Shown: in pieces, positions 1 through 8,938 of the stretch | Numbering within the stretch: the stretch's first letter is position 1 | Layout: every line of letters begins with the position of its first letter | Source: an uncultured Flavobacteriaceae bacterium | Lineage (GTDB): Bacteria; Bacteroidota; Bacteroidia; Flavobacteriales; Flavobacteriaceae | DNA length: 64,000 nucleotides | Reading direction: 5' to 3' | Assembly (NCBI GenBank): GCA_947501625.1 | Contig: CANMWN010000001.1 | Coordinates: forward strand, 983,899 to 1,047,898 | Notes under the pieces: generated by a model | What the model was told of the DNA's origin: nothing | Database searches by the model: none | Seen by the model: the letters and a program-made list of their open reading frames with translations, nothing else | Made by a program: the position numbers and the translations under genes

Positions 1-745
1 TCATCGTTAAAGCATCTAAATAATCACCAATTATTCCACTAAAAACGAATTCTAAAGATTTTCGCACTAAATTTTTCTTGATGTTTTCTGAAACTTTATT
101 TTGCTTTGAAAATGCTGGAAAATAATTTAAAACCCAAGAATTATTTTCTTTCAAACTATTATAAATTCCATTACCACTCATTGGAATAAGTGTTACAAAC
201 TCTGTTGCTGTAAATCTATTTTTTTCTGAAATTTCTAAAGCATTAGAACTCATAAAATAATTGACACAAAAATATTTTTTTGAGTTAAATAGAAATATTT
301 TTTTATACAAAATTAGTAGTGTTCTTGTAAGCCACAATCTATTTGGACTTGTGATGATAAAATAATCTATATCATCATCTTCTCCTAGAAAACCTTTAGA
401 AATAGATCCTGATAAAAAAACACCTTCAACAAATGGAAATTGGCTAATAAACGCTGACATTTTTTTTGCCTTTTCGAACGTTTTTTCAGCTTTTAAATTC
501 CCTTTTTTTCTTCTCGAAACCAATGAAGTATCATTTATAGTTGTATAAAATTCTTCATTAGAATAAATAACTTCTTTTTTAATCAAATTTTTAAGAACAG
601 ATTTTATTTCAGTATCTTTAAATTTACTGTAATAGGCTAATTCGTCAGAAGTTATAGGGTATTTGAACGTGTCAAAATATAACAATGTCTTTATGACATC
701 ATGGGTAGAATTTTCTTCTATTAAAGGGGTTTTGGTTTTTAACAT
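1..745 (-). CDS. Nucleotidyltransferase-fold protein, 3' end cut off by window
   Basis: An open frame runs from an ATG at 745 off the left edge of the window, giving about 248 codons with no stop. The first 75 residues look like a small winged-helix-type region. Residues about 108-132 carry GSISKGFLGEDDDIDYF, the Gly-Ser...Asp-x-Asp signature of the polymerase-beta-like nucleotidyltransferase fold, so metal-dependent nucleotidyl transfer is plausible. The substrate is unknown; related stand-alone proteins in flavobacteria are simply annotated as nucleotidyltransferase-domain proteins. There is no signal peptide. The fold is fairly certain, the function is not. The 150 bases between this start and polA hold only AT-rich sequence with a short TTAG repeat and no gene. 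Confidence 0.6.
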   Translation of the reverse strand, partial: MLKTKTPLIEENSTHDVIKTLLYFDTFKYPITSDELAYYSKFKDTEIKSVLKNLIKKEVIYSNEEFYTTINDTSLVSRRKKGNLKAEKTFEKAKKMSAFISQFPFVEGVFLSGSISKGFLGEDDDIDYFIITSPNRLWLTRTLLILYKKIFLFNSKKYFCVNYFMSSNALEISEKNRFTATEFVTLIPMSGNGIYNSLKENNSWVLNYFPAFSKQNKVSENIKKNLVRKSLEFVFSGIIGDYLDALTM

Positions 746-895
746 GCAATTGTATAAAGACTGTACTAATTAAATATTATTAATAAAATACTTCATAATT
801 AATAGTATTTATCAATTATAAATTTACCGTCGTGAAGTTAGTTAGTTAGCCTGAAGTCAAATTTAAGAAAAAAAATTTAACATTTCATATTCTTT

Positions 896-3727
896 TTAAT
901 GCGCATCCAACCAATTTTCTCCAATATCTAAATCTACATCGAGAGGAATAGAAAGTTTATAGGCGTTTTCCATTTCATTTTTAATGATAGGTTTCAATAA
1001 TTCAAGTTCATCTTTATGGATATCAAAAACCAATTCATCATGCACTTGAAGTAACATCTTAGACTTATAATTTTCTTTTTCAAATAGGTTTTGAATATTT
1101 ATCATTGCAATTTTGATTATATCTGCAGCACTTCCTTGAATAGGAGCATTTACAGCATTTCGTTCATCACCTGAACGAACTATTGCGTTTTGCGAATTTA
1201 TGTTTTTTAAATATCTACGGCGACCTAAAAGTGTTTCAACATAACCATGATCTCTTGCAAAATCTACTTGTTTGGAAATATAATTTTTTAGTGTAGGATA
1301 GGTTTGATAATAGGCTTCAATCAGTTCTTTAGATTCAGTTCTGCTTAAATTGGTTTGATTGCTTAATCCAAAAGCAGAAACACCATAAATAATTCCAAAA
1401 TTAACTGTTTTGGCATGACTTCTTTGTTCACGAGTCACTTCATCAATTGGGACATTAAATACTTTTGCTGCTGTTGCTCGGTGAATATCTTCTCCGTTTT
1501 TAAACGATTCTTTCATAGCTTCATCACCACTTAATTCAGCAATTAAACGCAATTCAATTTGAGAATAATCGGCAGCTAAAAGGATGTAATCATTGTTTCT
1601 TGGAACAAATGCCTTTCTCACTTGTCTTCCGCGTTCAGTTCTTATAGGAATATTCTGTAAATTAGGATTGTTGGAACTTAACCTTCCAGTTGCTGCAACT
1701 GCCTGACTATAAGTTGTATGAATTCGATGCGTTTCTTTATTTATTTCATTTGGAAGCGAATCAACATATGTATTTTTTAATTTCACCAATCCACGCCATT
1801 GAAGAATATTAGCAACAATTTCATGATCTTTGGCTAAATATGAAAGTACATCTTCACTCGTTTTATATTGACCAGTTTTTGTCTTTTTTGGTTTGTCAAC
1901 CAATTTTAAATGATCAAAAAGCACTTCACCAAGTTGTTTTGGAGATGCTAAATTAAACTCAACTTTTGCTTCTCCGTAGATTTTGCTTTCAAGTTCCAAA
2001 ATATCTTTGGTTAAATCTTCAGAAAGGCTTTTTAGGAAATCGCCGTCAACATTAATTCCTTCAATTTCCATCTCTGAGAGTACTTTTACTAACGGAATTT
2101 CAATTTCTTTAAACAGTTTCGTTAAGTTGTTTTTTTCTAACTCTTTTTCAAAAACTTCTTTCAATTGAAATGTAATATCAGCATCTTCAACTGCATATTC
2201 AGTAATTTCTTCAATGCTTACATCACTCATCAATTTTTGATTCTTACCTTTTTTACCTATCAAGTTTTCTATAGCTATTGGTTGGTAGTTTAAGTAAGTT
2301 TCAGCAAGAACATTCATGTTGTGTCTCATATCTGGATTAATCAGATAATGTGCTAACATGGTGTCAAAAATTGGTCCTTTAACTTCAATATTATATTTAT
2401 GTAAAACCTTAATGTCATATTTTATATTCTGACCGATTTTCTCAATGGTTACATCTTCAAAAAATGGTTTAAATTCATCTAATATTTGTTTGATTTCATC
2501 TAAGGTTCCATTAAAGGGCACATAATATCCTTTTCCTTTTTCGTATGAAAAAGCTATCCCAACTAAATCGGCAGTTAAAGGATTTAATCCAGTTGTTTCG
2601 GTGTCAAAACAAACAGATTTTTGCTGAATTAGTTTTTTAATTAGTAATTTTCTTGACAACTCATTATTTATATATTGATAAAAATGATTGACATTTTTTG
2701 CTTCTTTAAATCCAGTTATATTTTCTTCTTCAGTATTTGTTGTAGTTGGAGTTGCAAATAAGTCTAATTGAGAGGGCTCAGAAGTTGTTTTTTTAGTGTC
2801 TTTTGTCTCAGTTTCTTGAGTAGGCTTTTCTTCAGTTTCAGTTTTTAATGCAAATGTATTATTGAAATTAACTATCAATCTTCTGAATTCTAATTCCGTA
2901 AAAATTTTAGTGACTTCTTTAGAGTCTGGTTGCTCAAGTTCAAAATCATCAAAGCTAAATTCGACTGGAACATCTAAAATAATTCGCGCCAATTCTTTGG
3001 ATAGCAAACCTAATTCTTTGGCGCCTTCCACTTTTTCTTTCATTTTACCTTTTAACTCATGCGTATTGGCTAATAAATTTTCCATGCTTCCATAAGCAGC
3101 TAGGAATTTTTTAGCTGTTTTTTCTCCTACTCCAGGGAGTCCAGGAATATTATCTGCGCTATCTCCCATCATTCCCAAAAAATCGATAACTTGCTCTGGC
3201 CTTTCTACCTCAAACTTTTTTTGAACTTCAGGAATTCCCCAAGTCTCATAACCGCCACCAAAAACTGGGCGATACATAAAGATATTTTCACTTACTAGTT
3301 GCGCAAAATCCTTATCAGGTGTTACCATAAATGTTTGATAACCTTCTTTTTCGGCTTTTTTTGCCAGTGTTCCAATTACATCATCAGCTTCGTACCCTTC
3401 TTTTACCATAATGGGAATATGCATCGCTTTGAGAATCTCATAAATATACGGAACTGCAATTTTGATGGCTTCTGGAGTTTCATCTCTGTTGGCTTTATAT
3501 TCAGGGAAAACTTCATTTCTAGCAACACTACCACCTTTGTCAAAACAAACACCCAAATGATCTGGGCGTTCACGCTTTATAACATCTAATAAAGAGTTCA
3601 TAAAACCCATAATTGCAGAGGTATCCATCCCTTTAGAGTTTATTCTTGGGTTTTTAATAAAGGCGTAGTATCCGCGGAAAATTAATGCGTAAGCATCAAC
3701 TAAAAAAAGACGTTTTTTTTCTGACAT
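896..3727 (-). CDS. polA: DNA polymerase I
   Basis: This 943-residue protein is a full-length family A polymerase for Okazaki-fragment processing and repair gap filling. The N-terminal 5'-nuclease domain (about 1-290) has the expected acidic residues (DAYALIFRGYYAF, EADDVIGTLA, GDSADNIPG). A low-complexity linker lies at about 295-340. The 3'-5' exonuclease domain keeps its metal ligands (DTETTG, NIKYD, YAVEDAD), so proofreading should be active. The polymerase domain has motif A (LAADYSQIELR), the O-helix region (RSHAKTVNFGIIYG) and motif C (QVHDELVFD). It is transcribed away from the asparaginase gene, with an 87 bp divergent gap that contains no perfect TAnnTTTG element. No terminator is evident downstream. 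Confidence 0.97.
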   Translation of the reverse strand: MSEKKRLFLVDAYALIFRGYYAFIKNPRINSKGMDTSAIMGFMNSLLDVIKRERPDHLGVCFDKGGSVARNEVFPEYKANRDETPEAIKIAVPYIYEILKAMHIPIMVKEGYEADDVIGTLAKKAEKEGYQTFMVTPDKDFAQLVSENIFMYRPVFGGGYETWGIPEVQKKFEVERPEQVIDFLGMMGDSADNIPGLPGVGEKTAKKFLAAYGSMENLLANTHELKGKMKEKVEGAKELGLLSKELARIILDVPVEFSFDDFELEQPDSKEVTKIFTELEFRRLIVNFNNTFALKTETEEKPTQETETKDTKKTTSEPSQLDLFATPTTTNTEEENITGFKEAKNVNHFYQYINNELSRKLLIKKLIQQKSVCFDTETTGLNPLTADLVGIAFSYEKGKGYYVPFNGTLDEIKQILDEFKPFFEDVTIEKIGQNIKYDIKVLHKYNIEVKGPIFDTMLAHYLINPDMRHNMNVLAETYLNYQPIAIENLIGKKGKNQKLMSDVSIEEITEYAVEDADITFQLKEVFEKELEKNNLTKLFKEIEIPLVKVLSEMEIEGINVDGDFLKSLSEDLTKDILELESKIYGEAKVEFNLASPKQLGEVLFDHLKLVDKPKKTKTGQYKTSEDVLSYLAKDHEIVANILQWRGLVKLKNTYVDSLPNEINKETHRIHTTYSQAVAATGRLSSNNPNLQNIPIRTERGRQVRKAFVPRNNDYILLAADYSQIELRLIAELSGDEAMKESFKNGEDIHRATAAKVFNVPIDEVTREQRSHAKTVNFGIIYGVSAFGLSNQTNLSRTESKELIEAYYQTYPTLKNYISKQVDFARDHGYVETLLGRRRYLKNINSQNAIVRSGDERNAVNAPIQGSAADIIKIAMINIQNLFEKENYKSKMLLQVHDELVFDIHKDELELLKPIIKNEMENAYKLSIPLDVDLDIGENWLDAH

Positions 3728-3814
3728 TTGGTATAAATAATAAAGTTATAAAATTACGAAACTTATTTATCTATTTGAATTACTATTTGTAATTTTCCGT
3801 TTTTAAAATACAAT

Positions 3815-4744
3815 ATGAATACATTTTCAATAGCCATACATGGAGGAGCAGGAACTTTGGTCAAAGGAATGATGACTCCAGAAAAAGAACAAGAATATAA
3901 AGGCGCATTAAAAGCAGCATTAGATATAGGATATAAAGCCCTTGAGGTTGGAGGTTCAGCAATTAAAGCAGTAGAGGCAGCAGTAATTGCATTGGAAGAT
4001 TCGCATTTATTTAATGCAGGAAAAGGTAGCGTGTTTACTGCAACAGAAACGCACGAAATGGATGCTTCTATAATGGATGGTAAAACACTAAATGCTGGAG
4101 CAGTTTCTTTGATAAGCGGAATTAAAAATCCGGTATCTTTAGCCAGAGATGTCATGGAGAAAAGCGAACATGTTTTTTTGGCTGGTGAGGGAGCGATGCA
4201 GTTCGCAAAGCAACTAGACTATAAAGTTGAAGATGACACATATTTTTATGATGAATTTCGTCACGAACAGTGGAAAGAAATAAAGCATACGGATAGTTTT
4301 CAGTTGGACCATTCGGTGAAAAAAGATTCTAAGTTTGGAACCGTAGGTGCAGTGGCTTGTGATCAACATGGGAATATCGCAGCAGCAACTTCTACTGGAG
4401 GAATGACTAATAAAAAATGGGGAAGAGTAGGAGATAGTCCAATGATTGGCGCTGGAAATTATGCCAACAATAAAACGTGCGCAATTTCATGTACAGGTAG
4501 TGGTGAGTTTTTTATTCGCGGAGTAGTAGCCTATGATGTTGCTTGCTTAATGGAACATAAAAATATGTCATTGCAAGATGCTTCAGATGAGGTGATTAAT
4601 AAACGTATTATGGAAATTAACGGAGATGGTGGATTAATTGCTGTAGATACACAAGGAAATATTGCAATGCCTTTTAATACCGAAGGCATGTATAGAGCAA
4701 GTAAATCTTCAAATGGGAATGAAGAGGTTTCTATTTATAAGTAA
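3815..4744 (+). CDS. Isoaspartyl peptidase / plant-type L-asparaginase (Ntn hydrolase)
   Basis: A 309-residue protein of the Thr-nucleophile asparaginase family, which hydrolyses beta-aspartyl dipeptides and asparagine after self-cleavage into two chains. The N terminus IAIHGGAGT is family-typical. The autocleavage site is Gly175/Thr176 in KFGTVGAVA, and the substrate-binding strand carries STGGMTNK and GDSPMIGAG. The gene sits next to cyanophycinase and cyanophycin synthetase. In cyanobacteria enzymes of this family complete cyanophycin breakdown by cleaving beta-Asp-Arg, so that role is inferred here. No signal peptide is seen, so it should be cytosolic, although some homologues in Bacteroidetes are periplasmic. 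It is convergent with cyanophycinase. Confidence 0.92.
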   Translation: MNTFSIAIHGGAGTLVKGMMTPEKEQEYKGALKAALDIGYKALEVGGSAIKAVEAAVIALEDSHLFNAGKGSVFTATETHEMDASIMDGKTLNAGAVSLISGIKNPVSLARDVMEKSEHVFLAGEGAMQFAKQLDYKVEDDTYFYDEFRHEQWKEIKHTDSFQLDHSVKKDSKFGTVGAVACDQHGNIAAATSTGGMTNKKWGRVGDSPMIGAGNYANNKTCAISCTGSGEFFIRGVVAYDVACLMEHKNMSLQDASDEVINKRIMEINGDGGLIAVDTQGNIAMPFNTEGMYRASKSSNGNEEVSIYK

Positions 4745-4747
4745 AAT

Positions 4748-4763
4748 TCCTGCGAAGGCAGGA
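4748..4763. repeat. Short palindromic element TCCTGC-GAAG-GCAGGA
   Basis: A six-base perfect stem with a GAAG loop immediately follows the asparaginase stop codon. A degraded relative (ATTCCTG...TAGGAGTCTCA) follows ahcY at about 42914. The pattern ATTCCTGCGAAGGCAGGA resembles a short dispersed intergenic palindrome I recall from flavobacterial genomes. The lack of a T-tract argues against a standard terminator. Confidence 0.4.
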
Positions 4764-4814
4764 TCTATTTTAATAATAACTATAAAAGTATGAGATTCCT
4801 TTTTTCAAAGTAAT

Positions 4815-5678
4815 TTATATAAAAGGCGCTTCAATAGGTAGCACTTCTACTTTTCTGTTTTTAATATCAAACGAGTCTCCATTAGAAAGTACATGCACAG
4901 TAAGGTTTGCCATTGTCATAGGCGTACCTTCTTTTAATACTTTTTCGTTATTGTGAGTTAAGTTACTCCCATCAAATAGTATAACCATTCCAGAGCCAAT
5001 AACTTTACAGTCATTACCATTTTTAATAATCATTCCAGTATCTTCAGCAAGGCCAATACCAAGAAGGTTTGGAAATTTTGCTACTGCTTCTGACTGTCTT
5101 CCAAAACGACCTCTTTGAATAAAGTGTGTGTCGATAATTAATTCAGGAATCAAGCCTAAACCTTTATACATATCAACAGCACCTTTGATAAAAGCATCAG
5201 TAGCACTTCCGCCAGCAATCATTTCATTTGCCATAGCCATAGCGCCAGCACTAGTTCCAGCAATTACAAATCCTTCTTCGTTTTTATAACGATCTAAAAG
5301 AATTTCATGAATGGTAGTTCCGCCAATTTTATCAGTAATTTTAGATTGGTCTCCTCCAGAAAACATAATTCCATTAGCCGATTTTATCAATTCAATTGAT
5401 TCCTTTTTTTCTGAATCTTCTTTACTTCGAATGTCTAAAATATGAATATTTGTACAACCTAATTTCGTAAAAGCGTCAAGATAATTTTGACCAACTTCAA
5501 CTGGAATACTGGATGCAGTTGGGATTACAACAATTTTAGAGTTGATACCTCCAGATTCTTTAACTACGTGGAATAATATTCCATCATCAATAAATTCTAA
5601 AGTGTAGTTTTCGTTCGATTCATTTCCTTTATCTTCATTTCCTCCAATAGGAATAAGCGTTCCTTTAATCAATTGCAT
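4815..5678 (-). CDS. cphB: Cyanophycinase
   Basis: A 287-residue serine exopeptidase of the S51 family that releases beta-Asp-Arg dipeptides from the storage polymer cyanophycin. The nucleophile lies in the elbow GTSAGAMAMA (Ser143). An upstream glycine-rich motif FSGGDQSK and the DTHFIQRGRFGR segment are typical of cyanophycinases and distinguish them from the shorter dipeptidase E. No signal peptide is visible, implying an intracellular enzyme like CphB rather than the secreted CphE type. It is divergent from the synthetase and convergent with the dipeptidase. A TAnnTTTG element upstream suggests its own promoter. Confidence 0.92.
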   Translation of the reverse strand: MQLIKGTLIPIGGNEDKGNESNENYTLEFIDDGILFHVVKESGGINSKIVVIPTASSIPVEVGQNYLDAFTKLGCTNIHILDIRSKEDSEKKESIELIKSANGIMFSGGDQSKITDKIGGTTIHEILLDRYKNEEGFVIAGTSAGAMAMANEMIAGGSATDAFIKGAVDMYKGLGLIPELIIDTHFIQRGRFGRQSEAVAKFPNLLGIGLAEDTGMIIKNGNDCKVIGSGMVILFDGSNLTHNNEKVLKEGTPMTMANLTVHVLSNGDSFDIKNRKVEVLPIEAPFI

Positions 5679-5711
5679 TTGTGGGTATTTCTATGTATAA
5701 AATAATTAGGG

Positions 5712-5719
5712 CAAAAATA
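5712..5719 (-). promoter_or_regulatory. -7 promoter element for cphB
   Basis: The minus strand reads TATTTTTG, a perfect match to the Bacteroidetes -7 consensus TAnnTTTG, 34 bases before the cphB ATG. No clear TTG -33 box is present at the expected distance. Confidence 0.5.
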
Positions 5720-5793
5720 AACTAATTTTTTTACTGAAAATTTATATATTTATAATCTTTCACAAAAAAATTAAACTAAAAAAACTAATCAAC

Positions 5794-8436
5794 ATGGAAA
5801 TACGCAGTATAAATGCAATGAGAGGACCAAATTATTGGTCTGTACGACGTCATAAATTGATAGTAATGGTCTTGGACCTTCAAGAAATGGAAGAATTTCC
5901 TTCCAATAAGATTGATGGTTTTCCTGAGCGATTGAAAAAAATGTTTCCAACAATGTATTCTCATCGTTGTTCAGAGGGATGTGAAGGTGGTTTTTTTATG
6001 CGTGTTGATGATGGGACTTGGATGGGTCATGTAATTGAACACATCGCTCTTGAAATTCAAACATTGGCTGGAATGGATGTTGGTTTTGGGCGTACTAGAG
6101 GTTATGGTGAAGAAGGCGTTTATAATGTTGTGTTTGCATATATGGAAGAATCTGTAGGGCGTTACGCAGCCAAAGCAGCAGTTAGGATTTGTGAGGCGTT
6201 AATTGCTGGAGAAGAATATGATATGAGTGAGGATATTCAAGAAATGCGAGAATTACGTGAATCTGATAGGTTAGGGCCAAGTACAGGTTCAATAATTGCT
6301 GAAGCAGAAGCAAGAGGTATTCCATGGATTCGTTTGAATAAATATTCTTTATGTCAGTTGGGTTATGGAGCAAATCAAAAGAGAATTCAAGCTACTGTAA
6401 CAAGCGAGACAAGTAGTATTGGAGTTGAATTGGCTTGTGATAAAGAAGATACCAAATATTTATTAGAACAAGCTGAAGTTGAGGTTCCAAGAGGAGACAT
6501 CATCAGAAGAGAAAGAAGTTTAGAAGATGCTTGTGATTATGTAGGATTTCCATTGGTTGTTAAGCCTATTGATGGGAATCACGGTAGAGGCATCACAGTG
6601 AATATTCAAAATTATGATGAAGCGCTTGTTGCTTTTAGACATGCCAAAGAAAGTTCACGAAGTGGAGCCATAATTATAGAAAAATTTATAGTTGGAGATG
6701 ATTATCGATTATTGGTCATAAATAATAAATTAGTTGCTGCGGCAATACGTACACCAGCACATGTAATAGGTGATGGAAAATCTACAATTCAAGAATTGAT
6801 TGATGAAGTAAATAAAGATCCTCGTAGAGGTTATGGTCATGAAAAAGTGTTGACGCAAATCACTACCAATGAATTGACACAGACAATTATAAAAGATGCA
6901 GGATATACCTTAGAGTCAGTTCTTGATAAAGATGAAAGATTGGTATTAAAGGACACTGCGAACTTAAGCACTGGTGGAACGGCTGAAGACGTGACAGATA
7001 TTGTTCATCCAGCAAATATTGCCATGGCTGAGCGTATTTCAAAAATTATTGATTTAGATATTTGTGGAATTGATATTATGACCACTGATATTTCTAAACC
7101 ACTTTCTGAAACTGGCGGAGCAGTTCTTGAAGTAAATGCAGGTCCAGGATTTAGAATGCATTTGGCGCCAACAACTGGATTGCCAAGAAATGTTGCAGCA
7201 CCAGTGATAGATAAACTATTCCCTCAACAAGGAGATACAGGAAGAATTCCAATTATTGCTACTTCTGGAACCAATGGAAAAACTACAACGACAAGATTGA
7301 TAGCACATATTGCTAAAATGAAAGGGCATAGAGTTGGTTATACAACTAGTGATGGTGTATATATTCAAAACAGATTATTAATGACAGGAGATTGTACGGG
7401 TCCTGCAAGTGCAGAGTTTGTATTAAAAGATCCAACGGTGAATTTTGCTGTGTTAGAATGCGCAAGAGGAGGTTTGTTGCGCGCAGGTTTAGGGTTTAAA
7501 AAATGTGATGTTGCAGTTGTAACTAATGTTGCAGCAGATCATCTTGGATTAAAAGGTATTCATACCATCGAGCAATTGGCAAAAGTAAAAGCAGTTGTTC
7601 CTGAAACAGTTTTACCTGACGGTTATGCAATTTTAAATGCCGATGATGACTTAGTTTATGATATGCGTAGAAATGTAGATTGTAATGTAGCTTTATTTTC
7701 TATGGATGAAAATAATCCAAGAGTAAAAGCATTACAACGATTAAATGGTATTACAGCTGTTTATGAAAATGGTTTTGTGACTATTTGTAGAGGTGAATGG
7801 AAAATGCGTTTAATGAAAGCAGAGCATATTCCATTGACTTATGGCGGAAAGGCTAAATTTATGATTCAAAATGTATTGGCGGCTGTTCTTGCTGCTCATG
7901 TACAAGGAATAAGTATTGAAGATATGAAGGCTGCTTTAGAGACCTTTATTCCTTCAGCTTCTCAAACTCCAGGGCGTTTGAATTTATTTAAGTTCAATGA
8001 CTTTAGTATTTTATTGGATTATGCTCATAATCCTGCAGGAATGAGAGCGCTTCAAAAGTTTACTGACGAATTGGAAGCAACTGTAAAAGTTGGAATTATC
8101 GCTGGTATTGGAGATAGAAGAGTAGAAGATAATAATGAAATGGGAGGAATTGCCGCTGAAATGTTTGACGAAATAATTATTCGTCAAGACAAACGATTAC
8201 GTGGTAAAACCGAGGAAGAATTGATAAAAATGTTAAATGACGGAATTAAAGCAAAAGATCCTAATAAGAAAACTACAATCATTCCATCAGAAAAAGAGGC
8301 AATAACTTATGCAGTAAAAAATGCTAAAAAAGGTTCCTTGATTATTTTATGTAGTGATGTTATTCCGGATGCATTAGACTTGGTCAAAAAGTTTAAAGAA
8401 CAAGAAGCAAAAGGAGAATTGCAGTTTGCTGATTAA
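5794..8436 (+). CDS. cphA: Cyanophycin synthetase
   Basis: This 880-residue enzyme polymerises aspartate and arginine into cyanophycin using ATP. The start MEIRSINAMRGPNYWS matches family N termini. The order is an N-terminal domain (about 1-160), an ATP-grasp domain (about 165-480; VVKPIDGNHGRGITV, EVNAGPGFRMHL) and a Mur-ligase-like domain (about 485-880) with the intact P-loop GTNGKTTTT at 492-500. An intact P-loop favours the CphA1 type (Asp plus Arg) over CphA2 (dipeptide polymerising), which is reported to have lost one ATP site. The N domain carries HVIEH at 79-83, which looks like a zinc-peptidase motif; a primer-generating hydrolase site has been reported in some CphA1 N domains, but equivalence here needs an alignment. 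A strong terminator follows. Confidence 0.95.
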   Translation: MEIRSINAMRGPNYWSVRRHKLIVMVLDLQEMEEFPSNKIDGFPERLKKMFPTMYSHRCSEGCEGGFFMRVDDGTWMGHVIEHIALEIQTLAGMDVGFGRTRGYGEEGVYNVVFAYMEESVGRYAAKAAVRICEALIAGEEYDMSEDIQEMRELRESDRLGPSTGSIIAEAEARGIPWIRLNKYSLCQLGYGANQKRIQATVTSETSSIGVELACDKEDTKYLLEQAEVEVPRGDIIRRERSLEDACDYVGFPLVVKPIDGNHGRGITVNIQNYDEALVAFRHAKESSRSGAIIIEKFIVGDDYRLLVINNKLVAAAIRTPAHVIGDGKSTIQELIDEVNKDPRRGYGHEKVLTQITTNELTQTIIKDAGYTLESVLDKDERLVLKDTANLSTGGTAEDVTDIVHPANIAMAERISKIIDLDICGIDIMTTDISKPLSETGGAVLEVNAGPGFRMHLAPTTGLPRNVAAPVIDKLFPQQGDTGRIPIIATSGTNGKTTTTRLIAHIAKMKGHRVGYTTSDGVYIQNRLLMTGDCTGPASAEFVLKDPTVNFAVLECARGGLLRAGLGFKKCDVAVVTNVAADHLGLKGIHTIEQLAKVKAVVPETVLPDGYAILNADDDLVYDMRRNVDCNVALFSMDENNPRVKALQRLNGITAVYENGFVTICRGEWKMRLMKAEHIPLTYGGKAKFMIQNVLAAVLAAHVQGISIEDMKAALETFIPSASQTPGRLNLFKFNDFSILLDYAHNPAGMRALQKFTDELEATVKVGIIAGIGDRRVEDNNEMGGIAAEMFDEIIIRQDKRLRGKTEEELIKMLNDGIKAKDPNKKTTIIPSEKEAITYAVKNAKKGSLIILCSDVIPDALDLVKKFKEQEAKGELQFAD

Positions 8437-8440
8437 AAAC

Positions 8441-8473
8441 AAAAAAGCCGGAGTTAAACTTCGGTTTTTTTTA
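8441..8473 (+). terminator. Rho-independent terminator of cphA
   Basis: CCGGAG-TTAAA-CTTCGG forms a six-pair stem (one G-T pair), flanked by AAAAAAG on the left and eight Ts on the right. It begins five bases after the cphA stop codon. Confidence 0.85.
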
Positions 8474-8522
8474 AATCTGATAATTTTAAGATTGATTTAA
8501 CAAATAGGTGAAGCAATATTTC

Positions 8523-8552
8523 TTGTAAATATTGATAAAAATGCTATATTTG
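8523..8552 (+). promoter_or_regulatory. Canonical Bacteroidetes promoter for the thioredoxin-fold gene
   Basis: TTG at 8523-8525 and TATATTTG at 8545-8552 are separated by 19 bases, the textbook spacing for the Bacteroidetes housekeeping sigma factor. The predicted transcription start near 8558 gives a leader of about 80 bases. Confidence 0.75.
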
Positions 8553-8638
8553 TTAATCTTAAATGATATTGACATACAGTCGTTTACAATATTTTAATTG
8601 TATTTTGAGTTTAATAAAAAAGTTGATTGAAAAATTTT

Positions 8639-8938
8639 ATGGCAAAGTTTGGAGAGATAATTAGTTCAAATATTCCAGTTTTAATAGATTTCTATACTGA
8701 TTGGAAAGATAATAATTCGAATGATTTGCATTCTGTTTTAAGAGATGTTGCTGCTGCTCTTGGTGATAAAGCAAAAGTAATTAAAATAGATGTTGATAAA
8801 AACGAAATACTTGCTAATGCATTGAGAATCAAGGGCAATCCTACTTTTATAATTTACAAGGAAGGCGAGATGAAATGGCGTCAAACTGGCGAGCAAGATG
8901 CTAATACTTTGATTAATCTTGTAGAGCAATACGTTTAA
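8639..8938 (+). CDS. Thioredoxin-fold protein lacking the CxxC active site
   Basis: A 99-residue single-domain thioredoxin-like protein. The fold is supported by PVLIDFYTDW, VIKIDVDKN and the cis-proline segment KGNPTFIIYKEGE. Where thioredoxins have WCGPC the sequence reads WKDNNS, and the protein has no cysteine at all, so it cannot do thiol-disulfide exchange. A scaffold, chaperone-like or regulatory role is more likely but unproven. I choose the ATG at 8639; a TTG at 8627 would add four residues. It has its own promoter. Its last 26 bases overlap the 3' end of the convergent deacetylase gene. Confidence 0.8.
   Translation: MAKFGEIISSNIPVLIDFYTDWKDNNSNDLHSVLRDVAAALGDKAKVIKIDVDKNEILANALRIKGNPTFIIYKEGEMKWRQTGEQDANTLINLVEQYV

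Noticed and set aside
3763..4155. Open frame of 130 codons antisense to the asparaginase gene
   Set aside because: It overlaps a clear catalytic gene and has no recognisable features.
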